In this document: piece after piece, positions 35,033 to 47,600 of the stretch
Layout: every line of letters begins with the position of its first letter
How positions within the stretch are numbered: position 1 is the stretch's first letter
DNA from: Phorcus lineatus
Lineage: Eukaryota > Mollusca > Gastropoda > Trochida > Trochidae
Direction of reading: 5' to 3'
DNA: 64,000 bases
NCBI GenBank assembly: GCA_921293015.1
Contig: OV121090.1
Coordinates: 2,294,001-2,358,000 of the forward strand
Made by a program: the position numbers and the translations under genes
Notes under the pieces: generated by a model
The model's database searches: none
What the model saw: the letters and a program-made list of their open reading frames with translations, nothing else
What the model was told of the DNA's origin: nothing

Positions 35033-36880
35033 CTTTTTGACATAAATTTTGTGTCTATTAAGAATCATCTTGTGTCATAATTTCGGGTATTATTATGTCA
35101 ATAATTTTTAAATGATACAAATTGCAAATTGTTATCTTTTACTACTAAATTCAACGTTAGCTAAAAATCATCATGTTTTCATTTTTGTTGATTAGATATT
35201 ATTTTCAAAATGTTTTTCTAAATACTCATACATTTTAAACACTTTCTTTATTCAGATTAGTTTCATTTCATTTTTCAAAAAGGTTTTGGCAAATAATCTC
35301 TTATATCTCAAAGCTCTATTCACATTTTTAACTAAAGCATATAAAACCTCATTTATTTATAAGTTAATGATATAATAATATAATATCTAGTACTTTGATA
35401 TTCGTTATTCAAACTTTTGATTAAAGGTGTAAACTAAAAAAATCCATTTTTATTTGATGAACAATATGGTGAGATGGAAAAAAGAAATAATGACGATAAA
35501 AGCAACTTCATTCTTTTTTAAACAAATAAAATAAAAGTTCTATAGACAGGAATAGAGCACTCACTATTTGCTGTTTCCGCTAACACTGATATCTCCAAAT
35601 AAAAGTATCCAATGTGAAAATATCCTGAAACAAATTGAAAATAGAATTTGCAATCATGACGGAAGAAAAAAGGAATTTGTCATCACGCAGAAAGACAAAT
35701 CAAAAAATGAAATTACGGAAATGAGATTCATCATAAGTACGAAGATAGAATTAAGACACAAACATCATTTACGTTCTTCTAAAAATAGTCTCTTGTTCAT
35801 CAGTAAGCGAAGTCTTTAATTTATCAAGCACACGCATCAAGCGTAAAATGTCCTAGTTGGGAACAGGTGCAAACGTCTACTTCATAAACGCTTGTCAGGA
35901 TAAATGATAACTCCATCAGATTAATGTCATGTATCTACATCTATATATGTATAACACAAACATTAGCTATGAAATGACTGACTTATATATATATATCTAT
36001 ATACTTGGTTACGATATAAGATTTGTGTGAGTTTTCTTTTATCAGTTCAGGTTGACTAACGGCTTGAATCACATTTGTCTACCATCTTTGATGTGACATT
36101 TTGACTAACCACTTACATGACATACTAGCATATCTACTTATATCTGTAAAGTATCTGTACTTTAATAGTATTTATCTACTAAGTGTATAAAAACAAAAGA
36201 TCAATCAAAAGTAGCAATATTTAGTTGACTTTATAAGCAAGTCTTTCTCTGTAATATAGAAGTAACTATCCCTGCTTTGAATAAATATTTCTTAGAAGAT
36301 ACATCTGAAACTTGAAATATATTTCACCTTAGAAAACAACATTGTATTGTTTCAAAATTCAGGAACCTAGGAAGATGTAAGCACTGTCAAACTGAAGAAA
36401 AGAATGATTGTCACATTCTCATAGGAGCGAGACTGTATCCTTTTTACCCTGAGACAGGATGGGCCATTCAATGAAGTACCGGTATATTTAAACATATTTC
36501 TGAGTTTGTTTTACCATTATTAGTCTTGTGCACCAATGGCTCAAAATTGACCATTATCAACAACGCTTAAATATTGAGTTTTGAAGGGTATTTTTGACTG
36601 TCATTCATACAAAACAAAGATGTCTGGAGAACAACTTCTTTTTTGTGATAATCATGATTTTTCGGCACGAGTTACTTTGTATATGCTCTCTCTTTGGTTC
36701 AAGTGTATAAGGAGGTAATAAATGCTCTGAAATGTTCTGAATTTCACAATAACGTAGTTGTCATCCAGATAATCTTCCTGGAAAAGAAAAATAATTTCTT
36801 ACCTCAAAAACATTAATTGGAGTAAATGTCTATATACACCAGAATCAACAACACTGATAACACCACTGACCAATGGTCAT
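35033..36880. other. non-coding, nothing recognised
   Basis: This AT-rich sequence has a short TA microsatellite near 35975-36000. No supported gene. Confidence 0.6.
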
Positions 36881-36886
36881 TAAATG

Positions 36887-37098
36887 GGTACCAAATCATC
36901 CAATCTCAAAGTAATCAAATAATCCAATCACAAGGTTGCCAATCATCAAATCACAAGGTTACCAAATGATCCAATCACAAGGTTTCCAAATCATCCAATC
37001 ACAAAGTAACCAAATCATCCAATCACAAGATTGCCAATCATCCAATCACAAGGTTACCATCATCCAAAAACAAAGTAACCAAATTATCCAATCGCAAC
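36887..37098. repeat. degenerate 22-24-bp tandem array (about 9 copies)
   Basis: The theme is ATCATCCAATCACAAGGTTA followed by CCAA, with variable spacing and many substitutions. The core CCAATCACA repeats regularly and contains a CCAAT word, though the array looks like an ordinary decayed minisatellite. Confidence 0.85.
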
Positions 37099-37099
37099 G

Positions 37100-40000
37100 T
37101 ATATATGCAGAAACGTAAAAGAATGATTGAATCCTGCACTGGCAGAGGGAAGTGGGATGTATGGTGAGACTGTGAAATGTACATGCACTAAACCCAGCTG
37201 ACAGAGCCTGATAGTGATGACCGGTCCCAGATGGACGCCCCGGGGGCAAGGATCAAACACTAAGAACTTAAGTCTGCTGTAGACTCAATTGAAACGGCTG
37301 CCAATCTTCACAAGATGGAGACTTATAGTTGAGGGTGGATTATATTTAGCCCAAAGTGAATATAAGAAATACAAAGTGTTTCTGATAACTTACATCTTAA
37401 TTAAAAGTTCTGAGTTTTAGATACATCTAATTCATATTGGAATTGGAATTTCTAAAACAATGAAGTACAGTGGAGTCAAATGGAATGAGCTTTTTAGACA
37501 ATTTGAGTTTTTCAAAAAAACTCTTTTTATGTCATTGTTGGTTTTTGCCTCCTTATAATTTTGAAGCAGAAGATTTCCAATTAAATAATTTTGATTTACC
37601 ATCAAGTTTTTCATTAATTACTTATAATTCTCACATAGGAAGTCTAATTATTACACTAAAATAGCTAAATACAGTATCTAAATATTTGAAAATTCAAAAT
37701 TATCTATTAAATGATAACATGATTTCAAACTTAATTAACAAACTTGACATTAATTAAGTTGCAAGCACACCTCCAAACTAGCCTGTGGTCATATATATAT
37801 ATGAATAATGATATGAAAGATATATAAATGATCATTCAGGTATGCATGGTGATTAGGGGATGATACAGGTGAGGGCTACAGGTGATACATACAGGTGTTA
37901 CTTCCTGATTCAGGTAACGAGCAGGATACAGGTATGATGATCAATGTATTATCTGAATTCTGTCATAATGTGATGGTTTTGTTAACATATATATATCAAT
38001 ATCATAAATTCTATATACTTGTATTCTGCACAGGCAAATATGTATTTCAATACTGTTGTACTATGTGCTATGCCTTATAACATCATAGCCAGCTAATTCT
38101 AAGTAGATTGGTATTACATAGTCATACAATTTAAGTGAGAAATTTTAACATCAATGGAATTCTAAACTTCATTCTTATCTCAATAAAATCAATTTAAAGC
38201 TATCACTCATATTCTCTGCTTTTCTAATCTGAGTACTAGCTGCCTAGGGAGGCTTGACCTGATTTAAATGAGATTGACTTTCAATTATGTCTTTCTGTTT
38301 TCATGTTTTATAATTATGTACCAAAAGTTCTATGTATCTCTTGCTTTATAACAGCATAAGTATCTCCAAGAAAACCATGTCTCTGTTCTTTTGTCTTTCT
38401 TTAATCTTGCACAGAGAGGATAGTACATTTGTTTAAACAATCATTCCAATCTTGTAGAGGTAGGTGATAAATCCCATAGCCCCCTATGCAGGGACACCAA
38501 AGCATATGATTTAATTGTAAAACATTGCATATATGTCAATAAAAAGATTGTGATGATAAAAATCATCTGAATATTCTAGCATCAGATTACAATCAGGGCA
38601 TATGAATGTTGAGGGGAATAGTTTCTAAGGATATTCATTCATAGGATTTTAAAGTAAATGTTTCATTTATAAAGGTGATTCCTTTGTGATGGGAAGTTCT
38701 CTTAGTGTCTTGAGACCAATCATTGAAGAACAAAACATCAAAATCTTCATAAACATAGTGAAAGGGAAACATCAAATTGTGCAAAGACATTTGTATTCCG
38801 TAATATTTCCAAGATATTGTCAAGTTATATGAATTCTTGTGCTATATTCATCATTTGATATATTGACCTTAAAACAATATGTTTTAATATCAATATCATC
38901 CATACTAATTAACACTGCCTTTGTTATACACTTCTTTAGTTTTAATTGGTGGATAGAGTCACATGACCTGTAGTTACTGTATCAGAATTTATTAGTCAAG
39001 AAATGTTGTAGATACTTCATCAGAAGTTACTGGTAAAGAAAAGACTACAATTTTATGATTGACCACCTTCTGTGTTCAAGACGTCATTTGGTATGATTAA
39101 ATGTGAATCACGTGTAGAAAATCTTACCTTTAGCATAAACAAGTAGAACCATATGCATGTACAATTCTACTGACTTATCAATTTTCATATTTGTCTTACT
39201 TTACAAAAAATCATTGGAGTCCATGACTTGCCTCCATATCTAAACTAACTAGGAAACTGGCATGGTGCTTTGACATAATGCAAAAATCTTTTAGTAGTCC
39301 ATGATTTATTGACTCTGTAAAGAATTCTAACCCCTCACAAATAATGTTATTTTTGATAAAAACAAAGGGTTATTATGTAAATGCTTTATAAAAAGATGCA
39401 CACATAGACTGAGATATAAGAGATAGTGACTGATCAATATCCTCATGTAGTCAATGATAGATACTACTTCATCAGTAACTAATTATCAGCTATAATCAGT
39501 TTCTTGCCTAAGGTGTGGATGAATGACACGGTAAGCTTACATACCAATCATCTCAATTAATTAAATGTCATTTAGGACATAATTGATATACTCCAAGACG
39601 CACATCGATCATAATTAATATCATACCATTTTCATTCATATTTTTGAGTATCAACTTGTGGATCCAGGAATTTTGAAAGAAGGGGTTCACTATTGAAAGG
39701 GGGGGGGGGGGGGGTTAAGGGGGAAAGAGTCCAAACCCATTTTTGAAAAAAATTCATAAGGGGAGGGGGCTCCAAACCCACTGAACCCCTCTTCCCCTCC
39801 ACTGAACTTTTTAAATGAAAATGAATCATTTTTTTCATCTGACAAATCCTTTTGATGAGTTTATGATATTTACAAGTGTTTAACTCTCTCAAAAAAATCA
39901 TTGTCCATGTGTTTTTCCTTCATTTCTTAAATCCCTTAAAAAGTCCTTGAGGGACATAGTTAATACTCAAGGCGATTTACAAATTCACAGTGATAAAATA

Positions 40001-43000
40001 TGAACACTTTGATAAACTCAAAAAATAAGTTAAGGACCACTCAACGGCATCCGCTGTCTTTAAACAAATTAACAATGCTTGTACTTCATTTTTAAATCGG
40101 TTAAGTTACAAGATTGCTTTAATAAACAATATTTCATCATTTATTCTTAGTTCAGAGTAGATTCAAAAGCTGCATACATTAGTAGTTCAGCCGTTTTCAA
40201 CTGTAAATAGTTTTTCCATTATGTGCACAGCAGACCATAGACATTTTAATATCTCTATATTTGACCCGTCTTAACTTTTTAATTGTTGATTATAGGCAAA
40301 TTGTAAAGAATAATAATTATTTCATTGCATTGATAGAAAGCTAAAGGGAGTGCATTCTCTTATGTCTTAAAATAGCCAAACCAAAAACCAAACAAAAAAA
40401 ATGCTATAATATCTTTAAAACAAGGATTGGTTTGAAACAAATATTTGATAGCTTTTTAGTCTCATTAATTGACCATGCGACCTAATAGGTTAGGAAACCT
40501 TGTATGAGGGCAGCTCCTTGCATAAAGAAACCTCAGTCTTAACCCTTTCTTTAATATTGCATTAAAGCTTCCCATGCGATGAAACTCTCACCACTTCTAG
40601 AGATGAATCTCTGAACTTTACATACCAACATTAGATTTTTTATGGCTTTAAAAAATGTTTTTTGAAATAAACCCTAGCTCAATTTTCTCAAAGTGTGTTT
40701 AGTGCTAAGGTACCCAAATTGTTAGATTGTGTTATGTCACTTTCGACTATGCAAATTTTTGCGAGTGCGTCCCTGTGTAGCATGCATTAAAAGGGCAGTA
40801 GTACACTTTTTAGATATTCAAAATGTCCCATATTAACATTAGTATGAATTTTAAATGTACTATCCTCAGTGGTCATTTTTGTATGAAAACAGATTCATAC
40901 AGCTTAACCGATCAAAGTACACTTATTTTAAAACTTCCTCTTTTGAGAAAAAAAAAACTGGTGCCCTTTCAAAAAGCAATTTTTTTAGCTATTTATCTGA
41001 TCTGACAAAGAATAAACATGCAGCCCTATTTCCACAAAGAGTGTTTAGTGCTAAGCCACCCTTAAAGTTAGGAGGAGGAGTTAGGAGTACCTGAAACAAA
41101 GGGATAAAGTAACTCATCCTACCTTACTGGACCGAATGCATCTAAAGCAATATTTTATGATCAGTAATAAAGTAAGGTTAATCCTCCGAGCATGCCCGAT
41201 GAAGTTGACGATAACAAAGTGTAAACAAACACTTGTGTATGTAAATCCCAAGCCTTGAGGGAGGACACACTTCCTTCCTGTCACTAACTGTATAGGTAAT
41301 TAACTCATCTGCCTCAGGCAACAGATCTGGCTACCAGGCTTGCATGCTTCGCCCTTCAGGAATAAGAAACAAGAACCTGATGCTATGTATCAACTTGTGA
41401 ACAATTAACACATCATTCTGTTGCATATGCAGGGATATGGAAAAATTTATTACTTTTTTCTTATTTAGATTAAGGAGCATCTCCTATCTATAAAATGCGT
41501 TACATAATGCCTCAGTTGACAATATTAAGGAAAAAGATTAGTGATCAAACGAACTCCACTTATCAACATTAGTTGCCAAAATGAGAAAAATTTAATCTGG
41601 TTACAACTGGTAAGGTTGCAAACTAAATAATTGTCTTAAAAATAGTTTAATCATTTTTTAGGATTGTAAAGAATTGTTTCATAACAACTCAGTTGAAGAA
41701 ATACTGGATATGTACTAAAAATTCAAAGCTAGGTAATAATGGTATGTGCACATGTGCATTTATGAAATGATTGTACTGCAGATATAGCCCCACATGAGTA
41801 TTAAATATGAAAATGATATTTCTTTTCTTCTTTTCATCTTGGTTTATTTTTTTGTGCTTCATTAAAAGATTATTTATGATATAAGGATGATATCCTTCTA
41901 GACAAAAATTTATCAAAATAAATTCATCATAATTTGAAATAATATATTAAATCAGAAATTTTGCAGTAATTTTTTGATAATGAAGAACTCTTGAAAGTTT
42001 TTTACAGACCCTGTGCACCGCATGAGCCTTCTAATTGTGATAATAGTTTCCATTCTACATAATCTTACCATAATAATGTTTATAGTTCCCCTCCCGAACA
42101 TAAACAATACAAAATATTTAAAGTGAAAAAGAAAAATCCTTTGAAATAAACATCGAATGTCATAAAAAAAGACCAAAAACTTGTTCACATATAAAATAAC
42201 ATGTCTTTACATCAAAGAAAATAAATCACCGAAAAAAATATTTTTCTGACTTGCAACCAAGTATTAAAACTTAAAAAGGTTCAACATGTAAACATACTAT
42301 TTTGTTGTGAAAGTTTCTCGAAAGTATCTTTAAAATCCATTTGGAGTTGTCCAAATAGTAGCAAGATACTTCCGCTGCTAAGTATCTAAGATTGTTCACT
42401 TCCATGAGGCCGCCCAAGTGAATTCTGGGAGGAAGTACTTTGAGAGAGATTCAAAGTCCATCAAAGTGTCCCGGTCTCTATCTTCATTATCTACTGCATG
42501 GGAAGGGCTAGTATGTAGACATGATATTTGTAGAATTTATCTTATGGGCATTCAAATACCTTTACAAAACAAGATTATATTTCTTGTAGACTTGATATGT
42601 GGGCGAGGTTTGGAATAAAAAGTAAAAAAATGAAAAATGATGTTTTATTGATAATTGTTAAAATAAGATATATATTTGAGAATATATGCCAAATAGATAG
42701 ACTTGAAATTAAAGTTCTTAATCATTTTTGTATAAAGTTCTGAATATGATCATAAAACCTTTATGCTATGATTTGTAGTTTTAATAAATTGGGGCATGTA
42801 CATAATTTTGAATGAAGGGGATCGTTAGATTATGTGTAATATTGCAATCATAAATATCTTAAGAAGAGCTGGAGGCAGTGATCTGAGGGAGATTGTAATT
42901 GCTATTAGATGGTGGGACTAGTCCATGTAATATCAGGTCTGCTAGCCCAATTCACAATATCTGCATAAATTGTGGGCATGAAATGAAAAAAGACAACTTG

Positions 43001-43790
43001 AGGTTCATAAAGGTAGATTTTGAAGAGGGTGGAGAAAGTATTATGCCACAAAATATGGTGGCACCTATTTGGAGGGTTGGTCAAATGAGTGAAGATATGA
43101 AGATCTTGGTTTGTGAAGAGATTGAACAATTGTGTCTTCAAGTTCAAAAGAAGATAGAACATTTTGATGGAACAGGAAGTTATTGGATTACAAGTTTTTT
43201 GAAAAACTTAACGAGTTGACTGGGTAGAAAGGAAATATAGACCAATTTTACACTCTTTGATCTCCTGAAGTAAAGTTCTTCCAAATTTATGTTGCAGCAG
43301 TTGTGGAGAAAAAATGGAAAATGTGAAAAGACTACGGACAGGAGACGGATGGAGGAAGGACAAACTCCTGACAACATTCCATGGTATAAACAGCCACATC
43401 TAAACTCCTGGCTAATGAATTAATATGATAAACTTTCTACAAAACACTTCCAGAAACTCATTTTAGTCTTTTATTCTTTAATCTTTAAAAGCATCAACCC
43501 ACAATAAAACCTTGTCCATGTACTATTGGGCAGAACAAAACCACATGATTGGAACGTAACTGAATATAGCGCATTTGCAAGAATTACCTAAGATAATAAA
43601 GGTATTCATTGATTGTAATGTCTCCGCTCCCGGTTATAGCATTCCCAAGCAACTGATGGATAAAATCAATCATAAGATGGGAGCAGAGCGGATTCAAGCG
43701 AAATACCGTTACAACTCTGATTGTCACGAGCCTTGCCAAGAACAGAGTTACCAAAAACTGAGTTACCAAGACAGGCATGAGTGCTGATAA
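37100..43790. other. non-coding region with one odd G-rich repeat fragment and one coding-like patch
   Basis: At 39655-39810 lies a low-complexity segment with a run of 16 G (39699-39714) and repeated CAAACCCA/GGGGAGGGGG words, perhaps a dispersed-repeat fragment. A unique island at 41120-41400 has mixed composition and motifs such as GTGTAAACAAACACTTGTG and GGTAATTAACTC. The open patch at 42899-43219 is listed separately. The rest is AT-rich and featureless. Confidence 0.45.
42899..43219 (+). other. possible coding remnant, unrecognised (about 106 codons)
   Basis: A plus-strand frame reads from TTG to TGA with protein-like composition. It includes NICINCGHEMKKDNLRFIKV with a CxxC pair, then PQNMVAPIWRVGQMSEDMK and EEIEQLCLQVQKKIEHFDG. 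It has no good Met near its start, and an adjacent frame upstream (AGGSDLREIVIAIRWWD) looks equally protein-like. That suggests a decayed copy of a longer gene or element rather than an intact one. I recognise no family. Confidence 0.25.
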
Positions 43791-43799
43791 GTCACTGTA

Positions 43800-43814
43800 C
43801 ACAGACAGACAGAC

Positions 43815-43902
<88 letters not shown>

Positions 43903-44384
43903 ACACACAGAGAGAGACAGAGACAGTGAGAGAGACAGAGACAGTGAGAGAAAGACAGAGAGAGACACAGAGAGAGACAGACAGTGAGAGAGAGACACAG
44001 AGAGAGACAGAGACAGTGAGACAGAGACAGTGAGACAGAGACAGTGAGAGAAAGAGAGAGACACAGAGAGAGAGAGACAGTGAGAGAAAGACAGAGAGAG
44101 ACACAGAGAGAGACAGAGACAGTGAGAGAGAGACAGAGAGAGACAGAGAGACACAGAGAGAGACACAGACACAGAGAGAGACACAGAGAGAGACACAGAG
44201 AGTCACAGAGAGATAGACAGAGACAGTGAGACACAGAGAAAGACAGAGACACAGAGAGAGACAGTGAGAGAGAGACACAGAGAGAGACAGAGAGAGACAC
44301 AGAGAGATAGACAGAGACAGTGAGACACAGAGAGAGAGACAGAGACAGAGATAGAGACAGAGACAGAGACAGAGACAGACAGAC

Positions 44385-44435
<51 letters not shown>

Positions 44436-44600
44436 TACACAGACAGACAGGAAATGAGAGAGACACAGAGACAGACAGAGACAGACAGAGACAGGGACCA
44501 GAGAGAGACAGGCAGACAGACAGAAAGAGAGACACATAGATAGACAGACAGAAATACAGACATACAGACAGCCAGATACAGACAGACAGAGGGACAGACA
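43800..44600. repeat. GA / CAGA purine tract of about 800 bp
   Basis: A pure GA run (43818-43899) gives way to mixed ACAGAGAGAGACAGAGACAG units with patches of higher-order repetition, then a second GA run (44388-44431) and CAGACAGA units. The plus strand is almost all purine plus C. Long open frames rich in Ser, Leu and Cys (minus) or Arg and Glu (plus) are by-products. Confidence 0.97.
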
Positions 44601-47600
44601 GAGTGAGGTATAGATGTCTTGTTCATTTAGGTGCTTATGAAATAAATGATGAAGGATATAAACAAGATAGCAAGACAAAACACAAAAATAGACCAAGATT
44701 AATTATTTTCACAAAATGTGTAGTACAAAAGTGCTTGAGATAGTTTATGTAAGAGACACATATGACTGAGACTTTCCAGGTTTATGAGAAAATACATCAG
44801 TATAAAGTCAGATTCAGACACTGTGAAGAAGAGTAACAATAAATATATAGACGACTGTGACAAGCTGAAGATTGCAGTCAAATAAAGCACTATATCATTA
44901 GTGAAACTAAATTAAACCAAAGATTGAAACCAATAATCAGGTAGAAAAAACAAGTGGAATCATTTGTAATTGTCTTTGCTGAAGATGTACATTTACTGGA
45001 CACTGTTTAAATAGATGTAAGAATCAGATGAGAAGGAATTATCAGAGGAACAGAAGCTGACACACTCAAGGGGGATAGAAACATTCTCCGAGGTAAGAAA
45101 TCAAAAATGAAATTATCAAGTGGACAGAATTAAATCTACAAGAATAAGAGAGAAAGAAATGGATTTACAAGTGGGGCCTTCCGCCAGGCAGAACCTGATT
45201 TTTTTTGGTAACTGGCACTCTTTTAGCGTTTTTTTTTCTTCAGTTTCACGATTTTTTCATAAAATTTCAATTTTGGGCTAGTTACCTTCAAAGTTATTTC
45301 AGCTCTACGGTGGTGAGACAATCAGTCTCCGAGGAAAGAAATCAAAGTGAAATGTGGAATAGCGGGAATGACAAGTATAAGAGAGAGGAGAGGGGGAGAT
45401 AATGTAACAGACCCTGATAAACCTATATATAAGGATATAAGCCGGAAGGATATAAGCCATATGGACGCTGCTGAGATTACACAATGATACAGAAACAGAT
45501 CACGGAATCAAATGAAAAAAACAATGACATCACAAGTAGATAGAAAAGTGAATGAAATTGACAAGATGAAATCAGCGAGTATTTGAGATTGATAAAGCAG
45601 GAAGACAGCATAAGAGACACTGACACCGCGGAGAGAATGACGTGGATGGAAGGGTCTCTCAACAATACGCTGATGCACTGGAATAGAAGTACTCAAGACC
45701 AGCGCACATGAAACAGAATCAAATTAGTTGAGTTACATCGAGAGTTTGTTCATGGAACAGAATCAAATTAGTTGAGTTGAGTTTGTAAAATGTATTTCTA
45801 AAGTTATGTACAGCTTCGCTAGTTTCCGTCGGTAATACTTTGGCGATTTCATTGGTGGATTACAACACTTTACATTTTACACCTTCATAAACAACATACA
45901 AACGTGCTCCCACAGTAGTGAGTACACCCCCAAAAGTTTCAGTACACCTCCACTTTAAATTCAAGGTGTATGTACACTCACACCTAAAAAGTTATCTGTA
46001 GCCCTGAGCAAATTCTGACAAAGTTTAACTTTGGATTGAATATTATTAACTTGAGAAAATTAAATGAAATAATGAAATCCATTATACTCATGTTATTGCA
46101 ACATTATGATGATTCCGCCTTGATATCGATATTAAATTTAGATATCTCAAGCGCTTGATTCTCGTCTGATATTCCAACTATTTATCCACACTTAACAAAA
46201 TGAAAACGATGTAACTCATGTTGTGGTGTTATATTCCATTATGATAATATGATACAACTTCCTTGATTTATAATACTTGAAAATATTTTCAGATTGTGTG
46301 ATCCAATATTTAATGTTACACTTTTACACTTCGAGCTGACTCACATAACGTGTTCACAGACTATCACATAACGTCTTTACAAACAATCACGGATTGTCAA
46401 ACAGATAAATAGTGTCTCCTGATCCTTTGTATTAATGAGGAAAACTATATCTCCCTACTTCCTCTTCCATTGTCAGAGAATTGATTAAAGTAAGGTAAAT
46501 GTTAGTTCCATGCAAATAGAGATTTCTCTTTACCGCTTTAAAGATTGATACTGTCATGTGTATGATATAAAATTTATTTTGTACCGCAGTCAGTGTATTT
46601 TATTATCATATATAAATATTCCAAATAGCACTTTAATAAATCAAGGATACGTACCCCTTTTCAAGAGAGGGGTTGTCCATGGAGTGCTCTGGGGGTGTGA
46701 ATTTGTCTGAAGGGATTAGGTTAATAGTAAAAAAAATTTGTTGCTATGGTGACAACTGTTTAATAAACTAAACGATGTTTTGTTTTAAATAGTGATAAGA
46801 ATAGATAGAGATAGAAAACCCAGATATTAACAATAAGAAATTATAATCAATTAGATAATCGATTATTTATTAAATAACATTTTAGACCTTGACCTCCTCA
46901 TTCAGTAAATTTAAAATCAAATCCATTTATCTAAGAAGTTTTTTTCTTAGCCACTTCATATCTGTATAGTAATGCAGTGTTTATTCAGGGTTTATCTCCT
47001 GCTTTGCATGTTCGATATGTAATATGTAAGCTACTTGTGCGATTGCCCCTCACAGATTGAAATAACTTATCAGTATACAAAGTGTTTTGAGTGCTTCCTG
47101 GTTCCACGGTAGGACCGTGCTTGAATAAATATACTCTTTGTAATCTGTACATGTCTTTTCTTAGAGTAAACATATGCTTTCAGCATATGATATTTTATTT
47201 GAAAAAATGCAAAAATTAAAAAAATATCTTGTGCATTAAATCATTGAAAAGAGTTTTTAAGATGTCAGCATCAAAGGTATTCAATAACTGATTGAATGCG
47301 TACTAGAGATATCAGTTGTTTGAGTGTATATCAACGTCAAATTGTTTGAATTCAAAATCATGGATACCAAATCAATCAGATCCATTTGCATTAAATCTTA
47401 CAAATAGAAACAAATCTGTCTTTACAATCAAGACAAATCTACAAAATTTCATGAAAAATATGTCAATTCAAATACTAACCAAAACACCCCCAAAATGCCA
47501 CAAATCTTTCAAAACAATCAAAAGAGTGATATCAAGTTTGAAATGGTAATTTAACAACCCATCCAGCAAAGGACAAAAAGGCCACACATAAAGTAAAAGA

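Noticed and set aside
43584-44696. 370-codon Ser/Leu/Cys frame on the minus strand
   Set aside because: It lies in GA/CAGA simple repeat, and several overlapping frames are equally open.
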